This document shows, piece after piece, positions 25,097-33,164 of a stretch of 37,884 nt of DNA; the stretch's first letter is position 1, and the number at the start of each line of letters is the position of its first letter. A program made the translations under genes and the position numbers. The stretch spans positions 1 through 37,884 of the forward strand of contig JAHDQJ010000051.1 of assembly GCA_018433865.1 (NCBI GenBank), in the 5' to 3' direction. The notes beneath the pieces were generated by a model. That model had not been told where the DNA came from. It ran no database searches and saw only the letters and a list, made by a program, of their open reading frames with translations. Origin of the DNA: Spirochaetales bacterium. GTDB taxonomy: Bacteria; Spirochaetota; Spirochaetia; Sphaerochaetales; Sphaerochaetaceae.

Positions 25097-25621
25097 TTGA
25101 AACCGGATGACATCACACACACGCCGCCGCAAGGCATACCCATGGGAATGCGGATTCCCATCACCCACGAACAGTCTGTGCCCACCGTCAGCGCGAGGGC
25201 GCTGCACCAAGCGTTGCAAGTGGCCACCCGCTACCACGACTGGTTCGCACGCATGAGAGGCCACGGTTTTGTCGAGGGAAAGGATTTCTACACCACCTCG
25301 CGCAACACTTCCAGGGGACGTTCACACATCGACCACGCGATCACCATCACGATGGCCAAGGAGCTGTGCATGCTGCAGTGTTCGCCGGCTGGTCGCGAGT
25401 TCCGACGCTACTTCCTCGCATGCGAGCAGGACTGGGAATCACCGGATCAGCTCATCAAGCGCGCCCTCGCCTTCGCACGGGCGCGCTGCGCCGAAGCCCA
25501 GCGGCGCATCATGGCAGAACACGGACTGCCCCGAGGCCTGACAGTACTGGGTGGAATCCCGTCAACTGGCGCTGGGGGCTGCCGAGGAGTTCTTGGACCT
25601 GCAGCTCGAGGATGCGCGTGA
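25097..25621 (+). CDS. AntA-type phage antirepressor, C-terminus probably lost
   Basis: TTG 25097 is 8 bases after AGGAG and is the best start; ATG 25142 is an alternative without a good ribosome site. The AntA/AntB domain is clear: IPITHEQSVPTVSARALHQA, RYHDWFARMRGHGFVEGKDF, then HAITITMAKELCMLQ and GREFRRYFLACE. After about residue 150 (RALAFARARCAEAQRRI) the sequence loses similarity, and the last ~25 residues overlap the primase frame and look non-native. AntA proteins act on prophage repressors or as DNA-binding regulators. The 3' part seems to have been removed together with the primase 5' part. Confidence 0.75.
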   Translation: MKPDDITHTPPQGIPMGMRIPITHEQSVPTVSARALHQALQVATRYHDWFARMRGHGFVEGKDFYTTSRNTSRGRSHIDHAITITMAKELCMLQCSPAGREFRRYFLACEQDWESPDQLIKRALAFARARCAEAQRRIMAEHGLPRGLTVLGGIPSTGAGGCRGVLGPAARGCA

Positions 25622-26891
25622 CGAATCAGCGGCGGCCCTGAAGGCACTGGTCGCCCTTGGCCTTGACGAAGCCGAGGTAGTCGCCGGAGGGAAGAAGTTC
25701 GAGGCGGGCCTTTCGGGAGAGGTCCTCATCGCCTACAAACGCTATCTGGCGGCAATGTCCTACAAGGCCTTCGTCATGAAGAGGCGTGACATGAAGTATG
25801 TGATGGGAGCCCTGCAGGCAGCCAAGCCCATGGTGCTCATCGATGTCCAGGATCTGGATGGCGACCCGTTCCTGCTGAACACACCCGGGGCAACCTACGA
25901 CCTGCAGCTGGGGTTGTCCAGCAAACGCGAACCCCGCTCCGAGGATCTCATCACCAAGCGCACGCTGTGCGCACCCAGCGAGAAGGGCATGCACGAATGG
26001 AAGAAGGCACTGGACCTGTTCTTCTGCAACGACCGGGACCTGATCGAATACGTGCAGCAGATCGTCGGCATCGCCGCGATCGGCAAGGTGTGCCTGGAGG
26101 CGCTCATCATCGCCTATGGCGAGGGCAGCAACGGCAAGTCCACCTTCTGGAACTCCATATCGCGGGTGATGGGGACCTACAGCGGCGCCATCTCGGCCGA
26201 TGCGCTGACCGCGGGATGCAAACGCAACATCAAGCCCGAGATCGCCGAGCTCAAGGGCAAGCGCCTGGTGATCTCCTCCGAACTCCAGGAGGGCACGAGG
26301 CTCAACACCTCGACGGCGAAGATCCTCAGCAGCACCGACGAGATCGAGGCGGAAAAGAAGTACAAGGATCCCTTCAAATTCCGTCCCTCCCATACGGTGG
26401 TGCTCTATACGAACCATCTGCCCAAGGTCGGCGCCTGTGACCCGGGGACCTGGAGACGTCTGATCGTCATCCCCTTCAACGCACGCATCAGCGGAAACGG
26501 GGATGTGAAGAACTACGCCGATCATCTGGTCGAGCATGCGGGAGAGGCCATCATGGCATGGATCATCGAGGGAGCCGGGAAGGCGATCAGCCGCAGGTTC
26601 CATCTGCAGGTGCCGCCATGCGTGCAGCAGGCGATCGACAAGTACCGGGAGAACAACGACTGGATGGGCACCTTCCTGGAAGATCGCTGCGAGGTGGGAC
26701 CCGATCTCGAGCAGCCGTCCGGGATCTTCTACCAAGAGTACCGCAACTACTGCAATCGTAACGGGGAATACACCCGCAGCACGACCGACTTCTACACAGC
26801 GCTCGAGAACGCGGGATTCCGCCGCAGAAGGACCAGGCACGGAGTACTCATCCATGGACTCGCCCTGAAGCCGCAGGAATATCTGCCATAG
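25551..26891 (+). CDS. D5/P4-type phage primase-helicase, N-terminally truncated
   Basis: 446 residues from a GTG at 25551 without a ribosome site. The SF3 helicase core is complete: AKPMVLIDVQDL, FLLNTPGATYDL, Walker A AYGEGSNGKST (188-198), LKGKRLVISSEL (Walker B region), VVLYTNHLPKVG and TWRRLIVIPF. The C-terminal winged domain (FYQEYRNYCNRNGEY, TALENAGF) is present. Complete phage relatives carry several hundred more N-terminal residues with the primase part. Here only about 90 residues of the helical linker precede the helicase. The gene overlaps the end of the antirepressor in another frame, consistent with a deletion junction near 25545-25560. Confidence 0.8.
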   Translation: MESRQLALGAAEEFLDLQLEDARDESAAALKALVALGLDEAEVVAGGKKFEAGLSGEVLIAYKRYLAAMSYKAFVMKRRDMKYVMGALQAAKPMVLIDVQDLDGDPFLLNTPGATYDLQLGLSSKREPRSEDLITKRTLCAPSEKGMHEWKKALDLFFCNDRDLIEYVQQIVGIAAIGKVCLEALIIAYGEGSNGKSTFWNSISRVMGTYSGAISADALTAGCKRNIKPEIAELKGKRLVISSELQEGTRLNTSTAKILSSTDEIEAEKKYKDPFKFRPSHTVVLYTNHLPKVGACDPGTWRRLIVIPFNARISGNGDVKNYADHLVEHAGEAIMAWIIEGAGKAISRRFHLQVPPCVQQAIDKYRENNDWMGTFLEDRCEVGPDLEQPSGIFYQEYRNYCNRNGEYTRSTTDFYTALENAGFRRRRTRHGVLIHGLALKPQEYLP

Positions 26892-27039
26892 ACCCTAACA
26901 GACCGAAAAGGTGCATGTCGCGCAGGTCATAACCATAACTACGCATATAGGGATTTTTTAGGGAAAAAAAAAGAGCCTATAGGGGGTTTTAGGAATTGAC
27001 CTTCTACACCTGCACCATCACCTCTGACGGAGAAGCACA

Positions 27040-27321
27040 ATGCGTGAACAAGAGATCGAACTGCAGCTGGTGAGGGCTGTGAAAAATATGGGAGGCCGAG
27101 CGGTGAAATTCATGAGTCCGGGTTTTGATGGAATGCCTGACCGCCTGGTGCTGCTACCTGGTGGCAGGTGCGGCTTCGTGGAAGTGAAGGCTCCGGGCAA
27201 GAAGCCGAGAGCACTCCAAGTGGTAAGGCATGAAATGCTGAAAGAGCTTGGCTTCAAAGTATACGTGCTGGATACCATAGGGCAGATAGAGGAGATCATC
27301 GATGACATATGTGGCGCATGA
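27040..27321 (+). CDS. VRR-NUC domain nuclease
   Basis: 93 residues from ATG 27040, with GGAGAAGC upstream. It is a compact PD-(D/E)XK nuclease: E5/E7 at the start, then GFDGMPDRLVLLPGG (D34) and GFVEVKAPGKKP (E48, K50), then LGFKVYVLDTI. Length and sequence are typical of stand-alone phage VRR-NUC proteins, which cleave structured DNA and are usually encoded next to an SNF2-type helicase, as here. Its end overlaps the helicase gene by 20 bases. The 148 bases upstream (26892-27039) contain only AT-rich non-coding sequence. Confidence 0.9.
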   Translation: MREQEIELQLVRAVKNMGGRAVKFMSPGFDGMPDRLVLLPGGRCGFVEVKAPGKKPRALQVVRHEMLKELGFKVYVLDTIGQIEEIIDDICGA

Positions 27322-28675
27322 CTACCAACGCTATGCGAGCGACTTCATAGAGACACACCCCGCATCAGCAATCCTACTTTCCTGCGGCTTAGGGAAAACA
27401 ATCATCACCCTGACAGCGGTGCACGACCTGCTTTTCGACTCATTCGAGGTGCGCAAGGTCCTGGTCATCGCCCCTCTTCGGGTGGCAAGGGATACGTGGC
27501 CGGCCGAGATCGACAAGTGGGATCACCTTCAGCTGCTGAGAGCCTCGGTGGCGGTGGGAAGCACGACTGAGAGGATCTCTGCGTTGAAGCGCAAGGCGGA
27601 CCTGTACATCATCAACCGTGAGAACGTGCAGTGGCTGATCGAGGAGTCCACCCTGCCCTTCGACTTCGACATGGTGGTCGTCGACGAGCTCTCGTCGTTC
27701 AAGAATCACCGCTCCAAGCGCTTCAAAGCGTTGATGAAAAAACGTCCCGGGATCCATCGTATCGTGGGTCTCACCGGAACCCCTGCCAGCAACGGCCTGA
27801 TCGACCTCTGGGCACAGTTCAAGCTCCTGGACAAAGGCGTCCGATTGGGCAGGTTCATCGGCTCCTACCGTGATGCTTACTTCAAAGCCGACAAGCGCAA
27901 TGGGCAGATCGTGTTCAGCTACAAACCAGCTCCCGGAGCCGAGGAGAGGATCTACCAGGCAATCGAGGACATCACGATCTCGATGAAGGCTCAGGACCTT
28001 ATCAGGATGCCCGAGCTGGTGAGCACCGAGTACCGCGTCACTCTCAGTGATGAGGAGCGGGTGATTTATGAGAAACTTCGAAAGGATCTGGTACTCGATG
28101 CCTCGGGGGGACAGGTGACGGCCGCGAATGCCGCGAGCCTCTCGGGCAAGCTGCTGCAGCTGGCAAACGGGGCTGTGTACACCGACGACGGTACTACGAT
28201 CGTTCTCCATGATCGCAAGCTAGATGCGCTGGAGGACTTCATCGAGGCAGCAAACGGACAAAGCGTGCTGGTGGCCTATTGGTTCAAGCATGACCTTCAG
28301 CGGATCACCGGGAGATTGGAGAAGCTGGGAGTATCGTTTTCACCCCTTGACTCGAGTGAAAGCATCCGGATGTGGAATGAGGGAATTCTCCCGGTCGGGT
28401 TGATCCACCCCGCATCGGCAGGACACGGGCTGAACCTCCAAAGCGGAGGCAACTGCCTGATCTGGTTCGGCCTCACGTGGAGCCTCGAGCTCTACCAGCA
28501 GACGGTGGCGCGCCTGTGGCGCCAAGGGCAGCAGTCCGAGACCGTGGTGGTCCAGCACATCATCACCAAGGATACCGTCGACGAGCGCATCATGAAGGTC
28601 CTCTCGGGCAAGGCGGCAACCCAGGATGCCCTCATCGAAGCGGTGAAAGCAGAACTTGATGGAGGATTTCGATGA
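27302..28675 (+). CDS. SNF2-type phage DNA helicase
   Basis: 457 residues from ATG 27302. Helicase motifs in order: ILLSCGLGKT (Walker A, 24-33), VLVIAPLRVA (Ia), MVVVDELSSFKNH (Walker B, D128 E129), GLTGTPASNG (motif III, 156-165), LQLANGAVY, LIHPASAGHGLNLQSG (motif V) and QQTVARLWRQGQ (motif VI). The complete motif set and normal length indicate an intact gene. Phage enzymes of this kind work with VRR-NUC in DNA replication or recombination. The stop overlaps the next start (ATGA). Confidence 0.92.
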   Translation: MTYVAHDYQRYASDFIETHPASAILLSCGLGKTIITLTAVHDLLFDSFEVRKVLVIAPLRVARDTWPAEIDKWDHLQLLRASVAVGSTTERISALKRKADLYIINRENVQWLIEESTLPFDFDMVVVDELSSFKNHRSKRFKALMKKRPGIHRIVGLTGTPASNGLIDLWAQFKLLDKGVRLGRFIGSYRDAYFKADKRNGQIVFSYKPAPGAEERIYQAIEDITISMKAQDLIRMPELVSTEYRVTLSDEERVIYEKLRKDLVLDASGGQVTAANAASLSGKLLQLANGAVYTDDGTTIVLHDRKLDALEDFIEAANGQSVLVAYWFKHDLQRITGRLEKLGVSFSPLDSSESIRMWNEGILPVGLIHPASAGHGLNLQSGGNCLIWFGLTWSLELYQQTVARLWRQGQQSETVVVQHIITKDTVDERIMKVLSGKAATQDALIEAVKAELDGGFR

Positions 28676-28893
28676 CCGAGGCGAGCATGAAACACCTGGC
28701 GGCTGCGATCGTGGATCGCGCTGTGATGGACTGGCACAAGGCGGTGTCCCAGCTGGAGGACAACCCCGATTACGAGTACGCATGGTACGACAAGGATGAG
28801 ATCGAACGGTTCTTCGAAAGCGAGTGGTTCGAGCTCCTGTGCGAGATCAGCCCCGATCTGACCAAGATTCACCTGCAGGAGGCAACGGCATGA
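28672..28893 (+). CDS. Small acidic phage protein
   Basis: 73 residues, starting in the ATGA overlap with the helicase stop and ending in a TGA that overlaps the next ATG, so it is tightly coupled to both neighbours. The sequence is acidic and helical: HLAAAIVDRAVMDWHKAV, YEYAWYDKDEIERFFESEWF, LLCEISPDL. Similar small proteins accompany the helicase gene in related phages. No function is known to me. Confidence 0.7.
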   Translation: MTEASMKHLAAAIVDRAVMDWHKAVSQLEDNPDYEYAWYDKDEIERFFESEWFELLCEISPDLTKIHLQEATA

Positions 28894-29294
28894 ATACAAA
28901 GGAATATCTGTCACAGGCGTGGTATCTGGACAAACGCATCAAGACCAAGGAACGCCAGCTCGATTGGCTCAGAAGTCATGCTGTCTACGTCTCCCTCAAA
29001 CTCACCGAGATACCCAAGGCTCCGTCGATCAGGCGGTCTCCCGTCGAGGAGGCAGTGGTACGCATTACCGAACTGGAACATGAGATCAACACCAGCATCG
29101 CACAGTTGATGCGATTGAAGGCTGAGATCGCTGATGTAATCCGAAGTGTGAACAGCATGGAGTGCGAGACGCTGCTGGAGATGCGTTACCTCGCCTTCCT
29201 AAGTTGGGACCATGTGGCAGCTCAGTTGAACTATAGCCAGGATTATATCTACCACCTGCATAGGAAGGCGCTGGCGTTGGTGAGGGTTCCGTAG
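28890..29294 (+). CDS. Sigma-like late transcription regulator (DUF1492/RinA-like)
   Basis: 134 residues from ATG 28890. A long coiled-coil N-terminus (AWYLDKRIKTKERQLDWLRS and ELEHEINTSIAQLMRLKAEI) leads to a C-terminal sigma region 4-like HTH: LLEMRYLAFLSWDHVAAQL, then YSQDYIYHLHRKAL. This layout is typical of the DUF1492/ArpU/RinA group, which in phages activates the packaging and structural operon. Its place at the end of the early operon fits that role. Downstream, the normal next genes (HNH, terminases) are displaced by cargo. Confidence 0.8.
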   Translation: MNTKEYLSQAWYLDKRIKTKERQLDWLRSHAVYVSLKLTEIPKAPSIRRSPVEEAVVRITELEHEINTSIAQLMRLKAEIADVIRSVNSMECETLLEMRYLAFLSWDHVAAQLNYSQDYIYHLHRKALALVRVP

Positions 29295-29588
29295 TTCCCA
29301 CACATTTTAAATTCTTGCCTCGGGAGAAGCAGAAAAGATGATTGCTTCGATGATTTGAGATAGTCGTTCTTGATTTTTTCAGTCCTGCCGGGGAAAAAGG
29401 AGCAGTCTACATTCTCTGAACTAATATATATCCATTATCGGATTTTCTTGTCGATATATGCAAAAATTTCCATTGACTATCGGTTTAGCAGAGAATACCA
29501 TCCAATCTTAGAAGGGATTCGAATAAATCATCCTTGGTCCTACAATTTCCCTTTCAGTAAGAATCTTAAAGCTTATCGGGAAGATCAC
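29295..29588. other. Non-coding gap before the ankyrin gene
   Basis: About 290 bases. The ankyrin frame stays open upstream to 29370, but that stretch has no ribosome site and would place residues before a signal peptide, so it is not counted as coding. A TTGACT at 29473 might be a -35 element, but no good -10 was found. Confidence 0.4.
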
Positions 29589-31247
29589 ATGAAAGCAGTC
29601 AAAATCACAGTATTATTGCTTGTTATCGTATGCATGCTGGCCTCTTGCTCTGGAGCTGCCGGCACTAAAGCCTTGTTTTTAGCCTTACAGGAAAATTCCG
29701 GGCTTGGTGAAATTGAAAAACAGCTGAAGCGTGGAGCTGATGTCAATGCACTGGATGAACATGGACTGACACCGCTTCACTACGCAGTAGGGAGAAATAT
29801 GGATGTAGCCATCATCAAAGCCCTGATTGAGGCTGGAGCCGATGTCAATGCGGCTGATTCGAATGGGAGAACACCATTGGATTACAGTGGAAGTAGTACC
29901 ATGAATAGCATGATTCTCATCGAAGCTGGAGCTGATGTTATTCATATCGATGATGCGCGCAAGCAAGCGTTGTTATTCGATGCGATAGATGCCTCTTATC
30001 CAAATACCATTTCTATTTTGATTGAATCTGGCATCGATATTAATAAAGAATACAAAAATGTAGGCAAGGAAAAATCAAATACTCGATGGACGCCCTTGCA
30101 ATATGCGGTAGAAAATTCTGCGTCAATTGAAGTAGTCATGGCTTTGATTAACGCCGGTGCTGATGTCAACCTCGGGAATCTATTGGTAAAGGCCCGAGAT
30201 GTTGAAACTCTTACCACGTTGATCAAAGCAGGCGCCGATGTCAAAATTGGACATCCTTTGGCACAGTTAGTTAGTGAGGAGAATGCCACCAAAGAAATGG
30301 TTGCAGCCCTGGTTGAAGCAGGTGCTGATGTCAATCTTGGGACGCCATTGGGAAGGGCTAAGGATATCGAGATTCTCAAAGTTTTGCTTGAGGCAGGTGC
30401 AAATGTTAATATTGGCCAGCCTTTGCGATCCTTGGCAACAAACACGACTACATCCAGAGAAATGATTGCAGCGATGATTGAAGCAGGTGCTGATGTCAAT
30501 CTTGGGGATCCATTGTTGGCTGCCATCAAGTATCAGAAGGACCCTGGAATAATTGTCACCCTGATTGAAGCTGGTGCAGATGTGAACACGGGGGACCAGA
30601 ATGAAGGCACATTATTGACGATGGCAATCAGGAATAAACTTGCCGATGAAGTCATCCTTGCATTGATCGAAGCAGGTGCTGATGTCAACGGAGGACCATT
30701 GTTCCTGGCGATGGAGCTGAAGGATATGGATCTCATTTCCGCCCTGCTTGAAGCAGGAGCTAATGTCAATGCGGGAAACGTTGCCGGTTGGCGTTCAGAT
30801 CCTATTGGTCAAGCAGGTTGGAACTGGGGCTGGAATGTGACAGGGATGACCCCGCTCATGCGTGCCCTTGAAGTAGATGCAAGCCTGGAAATCATTTCAA
30901 CCTTAATCAAATCTGGAGCACGCGTGAATGCTGTTGATTCCCGAGGCTGGTCTCCATTGGTATATGCTGCGAGTTCGATTACGGATCCGAGAGTCATCTC
31001 GCTATTGCTTGAACGTGGTGCCGCAGTCAACCAGGTCTATACTTGGAATTGGTCATCCAAAGGCTTGACTCCATTGATGTTTGCTGCAATCAGAAGTAGA
31101 ACACCGGAAATAGTTGATGCTCTGCTGGACGAAGGGGCTGATGCAAAGATCGTAGTGAATGGTAAGAAAGCCATCGATTATGCAAAAGAGAATGAATACC
31201 TGGTGGGTACTCCGGCATTCAAGAGATTGGAAACACTCTCTCGTTAA
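29589..31247 (+). CDS. Ankyrin-repeat lipoprotein, prophage cargo
   Basis: 552 residues from ATG 29589. The N-terminus is a lipoprotein signal (MKAVKITVLLLVIVCMLASC, lipobox LASC with Cys20). The rest is a stack of about 12-14 ankyrin units, most built on LIEAGADVN followed by a short turn and TPL. Several middle units lack the full TPLH helix and alternate with shorter 'IGHPL/LGTPL' turns, as if units were duplicated recently at the DNA level. The protein should be anchored to a membrane and project a protein-binding scaffold into the periplasm or outside. There is no phage function for this, so it looks like lysogenic-conversion cargo (a moron) placed between the early operon and lysis genes. 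Confidence 0.85.
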   Translation: MKAVKITVLLLVIVCMLASCSGAAGTKALFLALQENSGLGEIEKQLKRGADVNALDEHGLTPLHYAVGRNMDVAIIKALIEAGADVNAADSNGRTPLDYSGSSTMNSMILIEAGADVIHIDDARKQALLFDAIDASYPNTISILIESGIDINKEYKNVGKEKSNTRWTPLQYAVENSASIEVVMALINAGADVNLGNLLVKARDVETLTTLIKAGADVKIGHPLAQLVSEENATKEMVAALVEAGADVNLGTPLGRAKDIEILKVLLEAGANVNIGQPLRSLATNTTTSREMIAAMIEAGADVNLGDPLLAAIKYQKDPGIIVTLIEAGADVNTGDQNEGTLLTMAIRNKLADEVILALIEAGADVNGGPLFLAMELKDMDLISALLEAGANVNAGNVAGWRSDPIGQAGWNWGWNVTGMTPLMRALEVDASLEIISTLIKSGARVNAVDSRGWSPLVYAASSITDPRVISLLLERGAAVNQVYTWNWSSKGLTPLMFAAIRSRTPEIVDALLDEGADAKIVVNGKKAIDYAKENEYLVGTPAFKRLETLSR

Positions 31248-31321
31248 TCGGATCCTGACCACATCGCCTCAGTACCAACCTATATATGCCATCATATACA
31301 GGAGTCGCTTAAAAAATTCTC

Positions 31322-31381
31322 CAGGTGCAATCCCATCAACAGACATGTTGGATCATTAGGGCAACAAAGGGATTGCACCTG
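31322..31381. repeat. 13-bp perfect inverted repeat with 34-base loop
   Basis: CAGGTGCAATCCC (31322-31334) and GGGATTGCACCTG (31369-31381) are perfect reverse complements. It lies 75 bases after the ankyrin stop. No T-tract follows, so it is not a standard terminator. It could be a recombination or protein-binding site. Confidence 0.7.
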
Positions 31382-31479
31382 AAATCATTATTTCTAGGAC
31401 AACCTCTCTTTCAGCATGGAGCGGTATCTAATTACATACAAACAATCTGAATGGCATAGTGAGCCGTTCGTCAGGTTCT

Positions 31480-31533
31480 TGAAACCCTATCGTTAAAATA
31501 TCAGAAAATAACAGTTGTGCTCAGTTCGTCTTG
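31480..31533 (+). repeat. 54-bp direct repeat, left copy
   Basis: The left copy of a sequence that recurs at 34671-34724 with 51 of 54 positions identical. It begins TGAAACCCTATCG and contains ATCAGAAAATAACAGTTGTG. It is followed by a terminator and the broken HNH gene. The pair encloses the exported-protein and diguanylate cyclase genes. Confidence 0.9.
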
Positions 31534-31567
31534 TACGCTACTGTACACTCAGACAAGTCCAATCGAG

Positions 31568-31598
31568 AGCTCGGGAATTCCTCCCGGGCTTTCTTTTT
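31568..31598 (+). terminator. Rho-independent terminator before the HNH remnant
   Basis: AGCTCGGGA (31568-31576) pairs with TCCCGGGCT (31582-31590), with one G-T wobble and a 5-base loop, followed by TTTCTTTTT. A classical intrinsic terminator on the plus strand, 19 bases before the HNH start. Confidence 0.75.
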
Positions 31599-31617
31599 GC
31601 CCCAAGGAGTAAATCCC

Positions 31618-31761
31618 ATGCCCTACAAGCCCAAACGACCATGCAGCCAGAGCGGCTGTCCACGCTTAACAGAAGGACGGTACTACGCCGAGTATGCGAA
31701 AGAGGGGGAAAGAACAGGAATACATGGACCGACGAAATCCGATGGACTCCAAGGTCGATGA
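31618..31761 (+). pseudogene. HNH endonuclease, 5' fragment only
   Basis: From ATG 31618 (AAGGAG 7 bases upstream) the protein reads MPYKPKRPCSQSGCPRLTEG, RYYAEYAKE, the well-known N-terminus of the small HNH nucleases located next to phage terminase genes. A zinc knuckle (C9, C14) is present. After about 35 residues similarity ends and the frame stops at 31761. The HNH catalytic part, and the small terminase gene that normally follows, are missing. The break coincides with the cargo block on the minus strand. Confidence 0.75.
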
Positions 31762-31827
31762 GTCGGCTCGAGATATTCTCATGAACCCACCGATTGCCGG
31801 GTCTGGACACAGGGCGAGGCATGCCTG

Positions 31828-32991
31828 TCAATATGAAACCAGGAAGCAATAAATTTTCGAGCTGTAGGCCTCCGCGGGGAGGAATTGCGACCCCAATCCC
31901 GCGGATACATAGATCCTCACTTCACCATCAAGGGCATACACGTCCCTCGTCTCACCATATATCGGACTGGTGAACTGAATCGGAGTCGTCACCGAGGGGA
32001 ATCTCTGGCTCGTGGAATAAATCCCTGTCGGACTTCCGGAAGGGGTATGGGGGGTGTATACCACGTTGTACGGGAATGACCCGCGGATCGAGGTAAAGCG
32101 AAAATCGACTGACGTACCCTCGGGGTTAGCAGCGAAAAAGATTCTTGCAGGCCCATCCACCGATCTGTACCGTACGTACCCTACCAAGAAGCTGTCATTG
32201 TAGGTGTTCTTGGTCACAAGGTCTTGGAACGTAAAGAACTCGGGAACTGCGCGTTCCAGCTCGAATACATACGTGTCGGGGCTCAACGAAGAGTTATTTG
32301 AGTACCCCGAAAGATCAAGGTGCATGGAGAGTCCCTCTCCGCTGATCTGAACCTGGCAGATGTAGCCTCCACGATTTATATTCAGGGTATTGGTCATCCG
32401 GATTACCGTCAGGTCAATCCAGATGTATTCGTACGGATACTTGTAGATGTAGCCAGGTCCGCTTCCCCAGGTACCGAAACGGTTATATCCCCCTTGATAG
32501 CCGGGGGAGGAAGGTGAAACAGTTTCTCCGCCGGCACCCGCCGGGATCGTCAGCGTATCTCCCGGACTCTGGATAATGGCATTCGTTTGCGCAGGACTTT
32601 GCTGTAGGGTCAACTCCCCTCCGCCTTCATGACGCAGGGCTTTTACCGTTCCAACCATGAATATCCGCCGCCACCGGCTGGTACTGTTAGTTTTGATATA
32701 ATAGAAGTAATTGCCCGATCCGCTTCCGCTTGCCGAGGCGCCGCTGTTGGTGAATGTAAGAACGTTGCCGCCATCCCCTTGGTAGACAAGCCGACCGAGG
32801 AATCCGTCTTTGGTCCAGTATTCTCCATTTTGGTAATTAGCCGGGAGGGGAGTCGGAGAACTGTCGCTTTGGGCAATGTTCAGGCCTCCGAGTTCTCCTG
32901 CATTTATTCCCGCAGGATCCCACTGGAGAAAATTCGCAGAGAGGGGAGCCAATACCAGCGACAGCAGAACCATCGCAACCCATTTTTTCAC
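31828..32991 (-). CDS. Exported protein of unknown function
   Basis: 387 residues with a Sec signal peptide (MKKWVAMVLLSLVLAPLSAN; cleavage probably after LSA). The mature part is rich in Gly, Ser, Thr, Tyr and Asn and looks like beta structure throughout, with a low-complexity SGASASGSGSG stretch near residue 85-95. No enzyme motif or transmembrane segment other than the signal is visible. Secreted beta-rich proteins of this style are common in environmental spirochaetes. It lies in the minus-strand cargo between the 54-bp repeats. A promoter was not found. It may be a surface or fimbria-like component, but this is inference. Confidence 0.75.
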   Translation of the reverse strand: MKKWVAMVLLSLVLAPLSANFLQWDPAGINAGELGGLNIAQSDSSPTPLPANYQNGEYWTKDGFLGRLVYQGDGGNVLTFTNSGASASGSGSGNYFYYIKTNSTSRWRRIFMVGTVKALRHEGGGELTLQQSPAQTNAIIQSPGDTLTIPAGAGGETVSPSSPGYQGGYNRFGTWGSGPGYIYKYPYEYIWIDLTVIRMTNTLNINRGGYICQVQISGEGLSMHLDLSGYSNNSSLSPDTYVFELERAVPEFFTFQDLVTKNTYNDSFLVGYVRYRSVDGPARIFFAANPEGTSVDFRFTSIRGSFPYNVVYTPHTPSGSPTGIYSTSQRFPSVTTPIQFTSPIYGETRDVYALDGEVRIYVSAGLGSQFLPAEAYSSKIYCFLVSY

Positions 32992-33164
32992 GTTCGTTCA
33001 CTCCCCGGACAGACGAAAGCTCATTTTCTTGAATCTTATGTCAGATGTGTCACACACAACAATTGCGATATCCAGTCTTCAGACTGCATTACTTGGATAC
33101 TTTAGTCTTCGAAAAGGAATCTGTCAATCCCCATCCAGTGAACCCATGTCATATGCATGCCACG

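Noticed and set aside
25626-26855. 409-codon minus-strand open frame over the primase
   Set aside because: Antisense shadow of the SF3 helicase gene, with no domain recognisable.
29370-29588. Upstream extension of the ankyrin gene to 29370
   Set aside because: It would put 73 residues in front of a typical lipoprotein signal peptide and has no ribosome site.
29589-31247. Repeated DNA segments resembling a CRISPR array
   Set aside because: The repeats are in frame, irregularly spaced and encode ankyrin units. They are not fixed-length repeats separated by unique spacers.
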